Translations under genes and position numbers: made by a program
In this document: positions 35,439 through 43,496 of the stretch, in pieces
Layout of the letters: each line of letters begins with the position of its first letter
How positions within the stretch are numbered: the first letter of the stretch is position 1
DNA from: JASHPR01 sp963833885
GTDB taxonomy: Bacteria; Actinomycetota; Actinomycetes; Streptosporangiales; Streptosporangiaceae
Reading direction: 5' to 3'
DNA: 64,000 nucleotides
NCBI GenBank assembly: GCA_963833885.1
Contig: CAWHZU010000017.1
Location: forward strand, 1 to 64,000
The notes under the pieces: model-generated
The model's database searches: none
What the model was told of the DNA's origin: nothing
Seen by the model: only the letters and a program-made list of their open reading frames with translations

Positions 35439-36864
35439 TGCCGACCCCCAGCGTCGCGCCGGCCGACCCGTGCCGGATGTCGGCCGGCCCGAGGCCCGTG
35501 TGCAGCGAGCACAGGAACGCCACACCGACCATGCAGACCGAGCCCTGGCAGCGTCCGCCGGTGGCCTGGGTGCGCTTGCGGATGCCCTCGATCGACCGGG
35601 GCGGCACATGCCGCTCGAACTGCGCGGCGATCTCGGCCGCCGTCACCTGCTCGCAGACGCACACGACCTGGCGGTACCGGGGGTCGTCGTCGGGCAGCGA
35701 CTCGGGGTTGGGGTCGTGGCGCAGCCGCCGGACCTTCCGCAGTCGGCGCACCGGCTGCGGTTGCTCCTTGTGGTCGAAGCCGGCCTCGCGCAGCAGTTCC
35801 AGCACCAGGTCGGCCGTGCCGGGCGAGGCGGACACGCCGGTGGAGCGGTTTCCGACCTGGAACAGGTTCGGGCAGTTCTTGTCCGGACGCACCCGCACGG
35901 TCTCCTCGGCGGCGGCCCGGTTGGCCGCGTAGGTCTTGATCGCGTACTCGAGGCTGACCTCGGGGACGAGCTGTTCGGTCAGCCGCAGGAGGGCCCGGAG
36001 GCTGGCCGGGTCGGTGCCCTTGTCGGCCGGGTCGGTGATCTCCTGCGCGTCCGGGCCGAGCAGCGCGGACCCGTTGGTGGTGGGGACCACCTGGACCCCG
36101 CGGGTCTGCGGCATCGGCACCGGCAGCACCATCTTGCGCAGCCGCTCCCCGAAGGCCCGGTCGAGCACCCAGTACTGGCCCTTGCGCGGCCAGATCCTGA
36201 TCTCCTCGCCGCCGGCCAGGGCGCTGACCATGCCGCCGGCCACCCCGGCCGCGTTGATGACCCAGCGGGCCCGTACCGGGCCCGCTGGCGTGTGCACGGC
36301 GGTCAGCACGCCGTCGGCGGCGTCGAAGCCCAGGACCGGGCAGGACAACCGGATCTCTGCGCCGTTGGCCGCCGCGAGCTCTGCGTAGCCGCAGGTCAGC
36401 CGGACCGGATCGATGAGCCCCTCGTCTGGCAGGTGCACCGCGCCGCGGCACTCCGGGGTCAGCATCGGCTCGAGCTCGCGGGCCTGCACCCCAGTGAGCA
36501 GCTCGGCCCGCGCGCCGGCGGCAATCGCCTCCGCGCAGATCGGCTCCAGCTTGGGCAGCTGCTCGTCGGTGATCGCCACGGTCAGTGCGCCGGGGCGGCT
36601 GAACGGGACGTCGAGACGGTCGCAGATGTCTTCCCAGCGCGGCCAGGAGCGGGCGATCAGGTCGGCTTCCAGCGTGCCGGGTGGCGCGTAGTACGTCGTG
36701 GCGATGCCGGCGTTGCCCTTGCTGGAGCCCTCGGCCACGTCGTCGGCCTCTTCCAGCAGGCACACCGAAGCCGTGGTCGTGGCCAGCCGCGCGGCGACCG
36801 CGGTGCCGAGCACGCCGCCGCCGATCACGACAACGTCGTAAGCAGGACCGTGGTGTTCGCTCAT
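35428..36864 (-). CDS. GlpA-like FAD dehydrogenase with C-terminal BFD [2Fe-2S] domain
   Basis: 478 aa from ATG 36864, overlapping the aldolase stop (ATGA). N-terminal DAO domain: DVVVIGGGVLGTAVAARLAT with EGSSKGNAG. The C-terminal about 60 residues have CVCEQVTAAEIAAQF...GGRCQGSVC, the Fer2_BFD iron-sulfur ligand set (CxC...CxxxxC) seen in anaerobic glycerol-3-phosphate dehydrogenase GlpA. The enzyme probably oxidises a phosphorylated polyol or hydroxy acid and passes electrons through the [2Fe-2S] centre to the HcnB-like partner. A run-on frame joins it to the upstream aldolase only because of a frameshift. Confidence 0.85.
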   Translation of the reverse strand: MSEHHGPAYDVVVIGGGVLGTAVAARLATTTASVCLLEEADDVAEGSSKGNAGIATTYYAPPGTLEADLIARSWPRWEDICDRLDVPFSRPGALTVAITDEQLPKLEPICAEAIAAGARAELLTGVQARELEPMLTPECRGAVHLPDEGLIDPVRLTCGYAELAAANGAEIRLSCPVLGFDAADGVLTAVHTPAGPVRARWVINAAGVAGGMVSALAGGEEIRIWPRKGQYWVLDRAFGERLRKMVLPVPMPQTRGVQVVPTTNGSALLGPDAQEITDPADKGTDPASLRALLRLTEQLVPEVSLEYAIKTYAANRAAAEETVRVRPDKNCPNLFQVGNRSTGVSASPGTADLVLELLREAGFDHKEQPQPVRRLRKVRRLRHDPNPESLPDDDPRYRQVVCVCEQVTAAEIAAQFERHVPPRSIEGIRKRTQATGGRCQGSVCMVGVAFLCSLHTGLGPADIRHGSAGATLGVGSEP

Positions 36865-37698
36865 CCGGCCGGGGCCGGAACGGGCGCCAGCAGCTCGGCA
36901 GCCTCGTCCACGCTCGCACCGTGGCGGATGATCGCGGCCAGCGCGGCGACCATCGCGGCGGGGTCGCGAGACTGCCAGATCTTGCGGCCCATGGCGATGC
37001 CGGACGCACCGGCGTCCATGGCGCCGCGGACCATCTGCAGCACGTCGCGGTCGTTCCGCGCCTTCGGGCCCGCCGGCGATCAGCACCGGCACCAGGCTGT
37101 AGTCGATGACCCGCCGGAACGACTCCGGGTCGCCCGTGTACCAGGTCTTGATGAAGTCCGCGCCCTCCTCCGAGGCCACCCGGACGGCCACGCGCATGTC
37201 GTCGACCGTATAGGGCCCGTCGTAGGGTGTGGCGTCCGGCCCGCCGACCGGGAAGATCTCGGCCAGCAGCGGGATGCCGAGCTTGTTGCACTCGTCGGCG
37301 ATGGCGCCGAGCTGGGGGACCTGGATCGCCTCGGTCTCCGGGCCGACGAAGAACGTCGGCACCACGGCGTCGGCGCCGTTGCGCAGCGCCTCCTCGACCC
37401 CGGCGAACACGAGCTGCTCGAGCTCCAGGCCGGGTGACAGGCCCGTGCGCCCGGTCAGCCGCTGTACCCAGCCCGCGCGGCCGGCGATCGTCTCGGCGGC
37501 GAACGCGGCCAGGCCGCGGCGCATGAGGAACGCGTTCACCCCGGCCCCGGCCAGACTGGCGATCAGCTCCTGGGGGCGCTCCAGTTCGCCGTAGACCGGT
37601 TCCTCCACGCCGTGGTCCATGGGCAGGATCATCGAGGTGTTGCTGTCCGCGTCGAACAGCCGGCCGAGCCGGAGGGTCTTACCCATGCTGGTGGTCAT
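36861..37698 (-). pseudogene. Class I (DhnA/LsrF-type) aldolase, frameshifted near its 3' end
   Basis: ATG 37698 (AAGGGGAAGC upstream). Reads LRLGRLFDADSNTSMILPMD, then HGVEEPVYGELERP, NGADAVVPTFFVGP and EEGADFIKTWYTGD, where the lysine is the Schiff-base residue, as in DhnA-type fructose-bisphosphate and LsrF-type aldolases. After VPVLIAGGP an extra base near 37065 shifts the frame. The proper end (MLQMVRGAMDAGASGIAMGR, KIWQSRD...ELLAPVPAPAG) continues in another frame to a stop at 36861 coupled to the next gene. Total length is 3n+1. Because everything else is intact, a sequencing indel is as likely as true inactivation. Confidence 0.75.
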
Positions 37699-37710
37699 GC
37701 TTCCCCTTGA

Positions 37711-39306
37711 CTAGTCGGATCTCGTTGCCCCGCAGGGCTGGTTCTGGCCGGGGGTCCCCGCCGGGGCCGTCCGGCCGAACGTCTGGGCGACGCGCTGGTA
37801 GGCGCGTTCGTAGGCGACGCCGAGCTCGCGGTACGCGGTGCTCCGTTCCGGGTCCGGGTCGTACTGGCGGTCCCAGCGGACCAACCGGGCCACGCCCGCC
37901 GCGGCGTCTTCGAATACCCCGGCCGCGAGGCCGGCCAGGATGGCCGCGCCCGCCGCGGCCAGGTCGGCGATCCGCGGTACCCGCAGCGGCGTCCCGAGCA
38001 CGTCAGCCTTGAGCTGGGTCCACACCGGGCTCCTCGCCTCGCCATCCCCGATGCCGATCGGATCGCTGGCGGACAGCGGGCCCGGGTGCGCGCCGGGCCG
38101 GGTCAGGATCGACATCGTCGAGCGGTACTGATACGCGATCCCCTCCAGCATGGCCCGGACCAGGTGGGCGCGGGTATGGCCGGAGGCGATGCCGAGGTAG
38201 GCGGCCCGCGCCCCGTCGGCGTACCAGGGTGCCCGCGACGCGCCGTCCACGAACGGGAAGCACAGCAGCCCGTCCGCGCCGCAGGCAACGTCGGCCGCCT
38301 CGCCGACCAACTCGTCGAACCCGCTGTCGCCGCCGGGACCGACGAGGGTGTCGCGCAGCCAGCGCAGCGACGACCCGGTGCTCTCGATCGCCACCTCGTA
38401 GAGGAACCGGTCCGGAACCACGTGCGGGGACACGTCGCCCGCGCCCGAGTGGTCCGCGCGATATTCACCCATGACCGTGCGCCAGTTGGCCGCGGTCCCG
38501 GTGCCCACGCCGGCCTGGCCGGGCTCGATCGCGCCGCAGCCGAGCGTGGCGCTCGCGTCGTCGGACCCGCCCATGGCGACCGGCAGCCCGGGCCGCAGGC
38601 CGAGCTCGGAGGCCTGGGCCGAAGGCAGTTCGGCGGCCGGCTCCCAGGGGTGCCCGGTGATCGGCGGCAGCAGGCCCGGGTCGATCCCGGACCCGTCGCA
38701 GACCTCCTCGCTCCAGTTGAGCCCGCGGATGTCCAGCAGCGAGCTGCGGGACGGCGTGGTCGGGTCGGTCGCCCGGCATCCGGTCAGCCGGTGCAGCACG
38801 TAGTCCTTGGCGAACCGGATCTGCCTGACCGACGGCCACAGGTCGCCGCGGTGCCGCTGGTACCACAGCAGATGAGCCAGGCTCATGCCGTGAGTCGGCG
38901 CCATGCCGGTGGTCTCGATCAGCCAGTCACGGCCGAATCGCTCGGCTACCTCGTCGGCCTCGGCGGTCGCGCGCGCGTCGGTCCAGGAGATCGACGGGGC
39001 AACGGGCAGCCCAGCCGCGTCGGTCAGCACGACCGGCTCCCGCTGGCTGACCACGCCCAGGCCGACGATCCGGGCCGGATCCACGGCCGCGGCGGACAGC
39101 GCCTCGCGTATCGTCGCCGACAGCCCGCGGTACCAGTCGTCGGGGTCGTTCTCCGCCCAGCCCGGCCGCGGGTGATGCATCGGGTGCTCCGCGGAGGCCC
39201 GTGCCAGCAGGGTGCCGTCGGAGCTCGCGAGTATGGTCTTCACGGCGCCGGTCCCGATGTCGCATCCGACCAGGACCGGGCCCTCAGCAGCGCTGCCCCG
39301 GCCCAT
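37711..39306 (-). CDS. FGGY-family carbohydrate kinase (B)
   Basis: 531 aa from ATG 39306, overlapping the permease stop by one base (TGATG). ATPase start VLVGCDIGTGAVKTILASSD, substrate segment HPMHHPRPGWAENDPDDW near residue 40, phosphate-2 MGGSDDASATLGCGAIEPGQ and adenosine-motif SGHTRAHLVRAMLEGIAYQ. It phosphorylates a polyol or ketose; specificity cannot be read. It shares long identical stretches with the second kinase of the cluster (43493-45142), so the two arose by duplication. Confidence 0.88.
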   Translation of the reverse strand: MGRGSAAEGPVLVGCDIGTGAVKTILASSDGTLLARASAEHPMHHPRPGWAENDPDDWYRGLSATIREALSAAAVDPARIVGLGVVSQREPVVLTDAAGLPVAPSISWTDARATAEADEVAERFGRDWLIETTGMAPTHGMSLAHLLWYQRHRGDLWPSVRQIRFAKDYVLHRLTGCRATDPTTPSRSSLLDIRGLNWSEEVCDGSGIDPGLLPPITGHPWEPAAELPSAQASELGLRPGLPVAMGGSDDASATLGCGAIEPGQAGVGTGTAANWRTVMGEYRADHSGAGDVSPHVVPDRFLYEVAIESTGSSLRWLRDTLVGPGGDSGFDELVGEAADVACGADGLLCFPFVDGASRAPWYADGARAAYLGIASGHTRAHLVRAMLEGIAYQYRSTMSILTRPGAHPGPLSASDPIGIGDGEARSPVWTQLKADVLGTPLRVPRIADLAAAGAAILAGLAAGVFEDAAAGVARLVRWDRQYDPDPERSTAYRELGVAYERAYQRVAQTFGRTAPAGTPGQNQPCGATRSD

Positions 39307-40844
39307 CAGCTCCCGGATTCCAGCTCGGTCACGTCGCTTTCGGAGATCTCGCCCTCCGAGCGCACGTCGTGCAGGACGCCGCGGCGCTTGCCCGGGATCA
39401 GGACGTAGTAGAGCAGGAGACCGATCACGATCGTGCCGACGAAGCCCCAGCCGATGTCCTTGGGGTTGGACTTGATCAGGATGATGCAGAACACCACCGA
39501 CCAGACCAGCGCCACCCAGTCCACCAGCGGGCTCCAGCGACCGTTGCTGAACGGCCGCTCGGGCAGCAGGTTGCGCCGCTTGGCGTAGATCAGCACCCCG
39601 ACCACCACCGCGTAGCCTGCCGCCCAAAGGATCGCGGTCATCGACAGCAGCACGGTCAGCAGGCCGGTGTATACGATCAGCAGCACGGCGATGACGGCGG
39701 CGACGATGACCGCGGTGACCGGGACGCGGTCCCTGCTGAGCTTGGTCATCGCCCGCGGGAACGGCGCCTGGCCGTCCCGGGCCTGAGCCCACATCACCCG
39801 GGCGGCGGTGAGCTGCAGGATCATCATGTTCACGAACAGCGATATCACGGCGAGGATCTCGAAGATCTCGGCGGTGGCCGACCCCAGCCCGGGGGTGAGC
39901 GCGTAGCGGATAACGTCGACCTGCGTGGTGGCGCCAGTCATGCTGGGCACCAGCAGGAGCGTGAACAGGATGATGATGGTCCCGATCGCGAACGTGCTGA
40001 AGTTCGCGATCAGCAGGGCCCGGGGAACGTTGCGCGCGGCCTGCCCGGTCTCCTCGCCCGCGGTGCCGTTCACGTCGAAGCCGGAGATCACGAAGACGGG
40101 CACCAGCAGGGCGAACAGGAACGGCAGGAACCTGGAATGGCCGTGCGCCAGTACGCCGTCGGTCGAGGTCAGCACGCTCACGCTGCTGAAGTGCGCCGAG
40201 GTGAAGATGACCGCGACGAGGACCCCGATGATCACGATGGCGATCGCGAGGAATTCGGCCGCCACACCGACGCTGTTGTTGAACCAGGCGGCGATCTTCA
40301 CGGCGGTCAGGTTGAGCACCGTGGACGCAGCGATGAGGATCACGGCGAAGCCGAACGTCTGCCAGTGGCCGGTCAGCGTGATGTGGAACCAGCTCAGGAT
40401 GAACGGCGCGATGCCGTAGGCCTCGGTGGCTACGGCCGCGATGTGGGCCACGATCAGCCACCAGCCGATCTGCCAGCCGACCCCGTTCTTGCCGCCGATG
40501 ATCCGGTTGATGATCTGGTACGAGCCGCCGGCCACCGGGTAGGCCGAGACCCCCTCGGCGATCGAGAGCCCGACGATCATCTGCAGGCCGCCGCCGATCA
40601 GCCAGGCAAAGATGAATACGCCGCCGACCTGGATGATGCCTGCCCCCATGCTGAGCGCGAGGCCCCCGGCCACGGCGATGCAGGTCCACTGCACGGCGAA
40701 GCTCGAGAAGAAGCCCAGCGCCCGGCGCAGTTCCTGCCGGTAGCCGAGCTGGTGCAGGTAGGCCCGGTCCCCGGTGTGGGTCGCGTCCAGCCCGGCGTCG
40801 CTGGCCGGTGCGCTTGGGGATACCGGGGGTGCGCTTTCGCTCAT
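39306..40844 (-). CDS. APC-superfamily permease
   Basis: 512 aa from ATG 40844. Twelve hydrophobic segments; APC-type features near the N-terminus (GGVFIFAWLIGGGLQMIVGL; AEGVSAYPVAGGSYQIINRI) and ETGQAARNVPRALL between helices. Members import amino acids, amines or polyamine-like solutes. It is first in a coupled run with a kinase, aldolase and dehydrogenases and has an ATTGTGAACAAT palindrome upstream. It may bring in the pathway substrate, implying an amino-containing or zwitterionic compound (inference). Confidence 0.85.
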   Translation of the reverse strand: MSESAPPVSPSAPASDAGLDATHTGDRAYLHQLGYRQELRRALGFFSSFAVQWTCIAVAGGLALSMGAGIIQVGGVFIFAWLIGGGLQMIVGLSIAEGVSAYPVAGGSYQIINRIIGGKNGVGWQIGWWLIVAHIAAVATEAYGIAPFILSWFHITLTGHWQTFGFAVILIAASTVLNLTAVKIAAWFNNSVGVAAEFLAIAIVIIGVLVAVIFTSAHFSSVSVLTSTDGVLAHGHSRFLPFLFALLVPVFVISGFDVNGTAGEETGQAARNVPRALLIANFSTFAIGTIIILFTLLLVPSMTGATTQVDVIRYALTPGLGSATAEIFEILAVISLFVNMMILQLTAARVMWAQARDGQAPFPRAMTKLSRDRVPVTAVIVAAVIAVLLIVYTGLLTVLLSMTAILWAAGYAVVVGVLIYAKRRNLLPERPFSNGRWSPLVDWVALVWSVVFCIILIKSNPKDIGWGFVGTIVIGLLLYYVLIPGKRRGVLHDVRSEGEISESDVTELESGS

Positions 40845-40889
40845 CGGGCTCTCCGTTCAGCTCAACCATCGCCTGACCAGGCGGTGTTG

Positions 40890-40901
40890 ATTGTGAACAA
40901 T
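40890..40901. promoter_or_regulatory. GntR-type operator candidate upstream of permease
   Basis: The 12-bp palindrome ATTGTGAACAAT lies 46 bp upstream of the permease start. It resembles the TTGT-n2-ACAA pattern bound by FadR-type GntR proteins and matches at 10 of 12 positions a site in front of the GntR gene (48740-48751). Confidence 0.55.
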
Positions 40902-41000
40902 TCGTCAATCCAGCATTGGACCGGAACGTACCATCGGCCGATATTGCCCCGCAAGACCCAAGACGCCGGAAAGATCATGCTGTAACAGCCCCGTAACCAG

Positions 41001-41124
41001 GCACATCACGGGCTGACCGCGGCGAGTGCGTCACGCCCGACAGGCGCATCAGGGCTGAACGCGGCGCGCGGGGTTACGTCGGCCGGGCGCATCACGGGCT
41101 GAACGCGGCGAGCAGTGTCACGCC
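41001..41124. repeat. Three imperfect copies of a 22-bp sequence at the EamA 3' end
   Basis: (G/A)CATCACGGGCTGAACGCGGC-like sequence occurs at about 41003, 41046 and 41090 (spacing 43-44 bp). The right-most copy is the coding end of the EamA gene and the other two lie in its trailer. It looks like local duplication of the gene end, or a set of small hairpins between two operon segments. Confidence 0.5.
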
Positions 41125-42024
41125 GGCCACCACGGCCGCCAGGCCGGCCAGCTGGCGTCGGCTCAGCCGCTGGCCGTGGATGAAGTACGCGGCGACCGCG
41201 GTCAGCGCGGCGAACTGCGCGCTGAGCACGGCCGCGACGGGCAGGTCATGGCGCGCGCCGAGCGCGTAGCTGAGCACCCCGAGTACCTCGGCGGCGCCGG
41301 CCGCCGCCACCAGCGGGAGCGCCCGGCGGGTCAGCCGCAGCCTGCGACGCGCCGTGAGCGGCGCCGCGACCAGCGCGGAGCCGAACACCCTGGCCGGCAC
41401 CACCGTCCACAGCAGCGACACCTGCTCCCCGGCCCGGCCCGTGGTGTACAGGCTCACGCCGAACAGCAGCGCGGTCGCCACCGCGAGCACGCCCCAGGGA
41501 ATGCGGCGCGGCCGGGGGGAACTGCCGGCGGCGGCCACCTCGGCCGGCCGCTCCTGATCCGCGGGCGCGGCCGGCCGCTCCTGATCCGCGGGCGCGTCGG
41601 CATCGGGACTGGCCGCCGCGACCGCGACGCCGAGGGTGACCAGGCCGAGCAGCAGCCCGGTGGTCAGGCTCAGCCGCGCCCCGGCCACCGCCGAGATCAC
41701 CGCCGCCACCATCCCCTCGGTGGAGGCGATGGCGGTGACCAGCCCGACCTTGCCCCGCCGGAACGCGACGTACTCGACCAGCAGGCCGACCACGTTGGTG
41801 GCCCCGGCCGCCGCCAGCAGGCCGAGCACGGCCGGGGACAGCCCCGACGGACTGGCCAGCACGGCGGTCGGCGGAATGACGAGCACCAGGCCGATCAGCA
41901 TGACCCAGCCCAGCGTGGAGTCCGCCCCGATGGCCTGGCTCGCCGACGACGCGCACAGCGCCGAGACCGTCCAGCAGACCGCGGCCCCGAGGCCGCCGAG
42001 AACGGCTAGGAGAGATCCACCCAC
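41092..42024 (-). CDS. EamA-family DMT transporter
   Basis: 310 aa from GTG 42024 within the 3' end of the aldehyde dehydrogenase gene. Ten hydrophobic segments in two five-helix EamA halves, separated by a charged linker (residues about 140-170) with the duplicated ADQERPA(A/E) 9-residue unit. Probably exports or imports a metabolite or sugar-like solute of the pathway; direction unknown. Confidence 0.82.
   Translation of the reverse strand: MGGSLLAVLGGLGAAVCWTVSALCASSASQAIGADSTLGWVMLIGLVLVIPPTAVLASPSGLSPAVLGLLAAAGATNVVGLLVEYVAFRRGKVGLVTAIASTEGMVAAVISAVAGARLSLTTGLLLGLVTLGVAVAAASPDADAPADQERPAAPADQERPAEVAAAGSSPRPRRIPWGVLAVATALLFGVSLYTTGRAGEQVSLLWTVVPARVFGSALVAAPLTARRRLRLTRRALPLVAAAGAAEVLGVLSYALGARHDLPVAAVLSAQFAALTAVAAYFIHGQRLSRRQLAGLAAVVAGVTLLAAFSP
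41542..41595. repeat. Tandem 27-bp in-frame duplication inside EamA linker
   Basis: The 27-bp unit starting GGCCGGCCGCTCCTGATCCG occurs twice back to back (41542-41568, 41569-41595). It encodes two ADQERPA-containing 9-residue units in the cytoplasmic linker, evidence of slippage. Confidence 0.85.
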
Positions 42025-43496
42025 ACGCTCTTCACTTGGGTGTAGAGGTCCAGGTTGTGCCGGCCCATCTCCCGGCCGAAGCCGGACTCCTTGTAGCCGC
42101 CGAACGGTGACGCGGCGTCGTAGACGTTGTAGCAGTTGATCCAGACCGAGCCGGCCTTGAGCGCCGCGGCCGCGCGGTGCGCCTTCTTGATGTCACGGGT
42201 CCAGACCCCCGCGCCGAGGCCGTAGTTGGTCGCGTTGCTCTGCAGCACGGCGTCGTCGGCGTCCCGGAACGGGATGACCGTCACCACCGGGCCGAAGATC
42301 TCCTCACGCGCGATCGTCATCGAGTTCGTCGCGTCGCGGAACACCGTGGGCTGGACGTAGTAGCCGTTGCTGAGCGCCGGGTCGTCGGGCCGGCCGCCGC
42401 CCACTACCGCGACGGCGCCCTCCTCGCGCCCGGCGCGCAGGTAGCCGGTCACCCGGTCCAGCTGCTCGGCCGAGACCAGCGGCCCCTGGTCGACTCCCTC
42501 CTCGAGCCCCGAGCCCAGGCGCAGCGCCGACGCCTTGGCCGAGAGCCCGGACACGATCTCGTCGTACACCTGGTCCTGCACGAACAGCCGCGAGCCAGCG
42601 GCGCAGTCCTGGCCCATGTTGTAAAAGATCGCGTGCGCCGCGCCCGCCACCGCGGCGTCGAGGTCGGCGTCGGCGAACACCACGTTGGGAGACTTGCCGC
42701 CCAGCTCGAGCGCGGTGCGCTTCAGATTGCCCGCGCTGGCCCGCACGATCTCGCGGCCGACCGCCGTCGACCCGGTGAACGCGACGCCCGCGACGCCGGG
42801 ATGCTCGGTGATCCCCGCGCCCGCGGTCTCGCCGAACCCGGTCAGGATGTTCACCACGCCCGGCGGGAGCCCGGCCTCGAGCAGCAGCCGCCCGAGCCAG
42901 ACGCTGGTCAGCGGGGTCTGCTCGGCGGGCTTGAGCACGCAGGTGTTGCCGCAGGCCAGCGCCGGGGCCAGCTTCCACGCGGCCAGCATCAGCGGGTAGT
43001 TCCACGGGATGATCAGGCCGACGACGCCGAGCGGCTCGCGCACCGTGTAGTTGAAGTACGCGCCGGACGAGACCGGGATCGTCTCGCCCTCCAGCTTGGT
43101 CGCCCAGCCGGCGAAGTACCGGAAGTGGTCGACGGCCATCGGCAGGTCGTCGTCGCGCGCCAGCCGCAGCGGCTTGCCCATGTCCAGGACCTCGAGCTCG
43201 GCCAGCGCGTCGGCGTCGCGTTCCAGCAACTCCGCGACGCGCCACAGGAGCTGACCGCGCTCGGACGGGGTGATCTTCTTCCAGGCACCCTCGGCCGCCT
43301 CGGTCGCGGCGGCCACGGCCCGGTTGACGTCCTCACGGTCGGCCGAGGCGCAGCGCATCAGCGGCTGGCCGGTCGCCGGGTTCAGCGTCTCGAACGTGGC
43401 CCCGTCCGCGGCGCCGACCCAGTCGCCGCCGATGAGCAGCTGGGTGGTTCCGGCGGCCAGAAACTCGTCGACACGCGGGTCAAGTGATCGGGTCAT
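42006..43496 (-). CDS. NAD(P)-dependent aldehyde dehydrogenase
   Basis: 496 aa from ATG 43496, coupled to the upstream kinase stop (ATGA). Signature motifs: VVGLIIPWNYPLMLAAWKLA near residue 155, FTGSTAVGREI, catalytic Glu in ALELGGKSPN near 265, catalytic Cys in NMGQDCAAGSRLFV near 300, and IFGPVVTVIPF. In the pathway it could oxidise glyceraldehyde or glycolaldehyde to the acid used by the downstream-acting glycerate kinase (inference). Confidence 0.9.
   Translation of the reverse strand: MTRSLDPRVDEFLAAGTTQLLIGGDWVGAADGATFETLNPATGQPLMRCASADREDVNRAVAAATEAAEGAWKKITPSERGQLLWRVAELLERDADALAELEVLDMGKPLRLARDDDLPMAVDHFRYFAGWATKLEGETIPVSSGAYFNYTVREPLGVVGLIIPWNYPLMLAAWKLAPALACGNTCVLKPAEQTPLTSVWLGRLLLEAGLPPGVVNILTGFGETAGAGITEHPGVAGVAFTGSTAVGREIVRASAGNLKRTALELGGKSPNVVFADADLDAAVAGAAHAIFYNMGQDCAAGSRLFVQDQVYDEIVSGLSAKASALRLGSGLEEGVDQGPLVSAEQLDRVTGYLRAGREEGAVAVVGGGRPDDPALSNGYYVQPTVFRDATNSMTIAREEIFGPVVTVIPFRDADDAVLQSNATNYGLGAGVWTRDIKKAHRAAAALKAGSVWINCYNVYDAASPFGGYKESGFGREMGRHNLDLYTQVKSVWVDLS

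Noticed and set aside
35428..37698. A 756-aa aldolase-oxidoreductase fusion protein
   Set aside because: The segment between aldolase and dehydrogenase is arginine-rich out-of-frame sequence; the true aldolase end lies in another frame with its own stop and a coupled start for the next gene.
37711..40908. A single 1065-aa protein covering permease and kinase
   Set aside because: The first half is the permease gene read in a wrong frame; the kinase begins at ATG 39306, overlapping the permease stop.
39201..40985. A 594-aa plus-strand protein opposite the permease
   Set aside because: Its His/Asp/Gly-rich sequence is an antisense shadow of the transmembrane permease gene.
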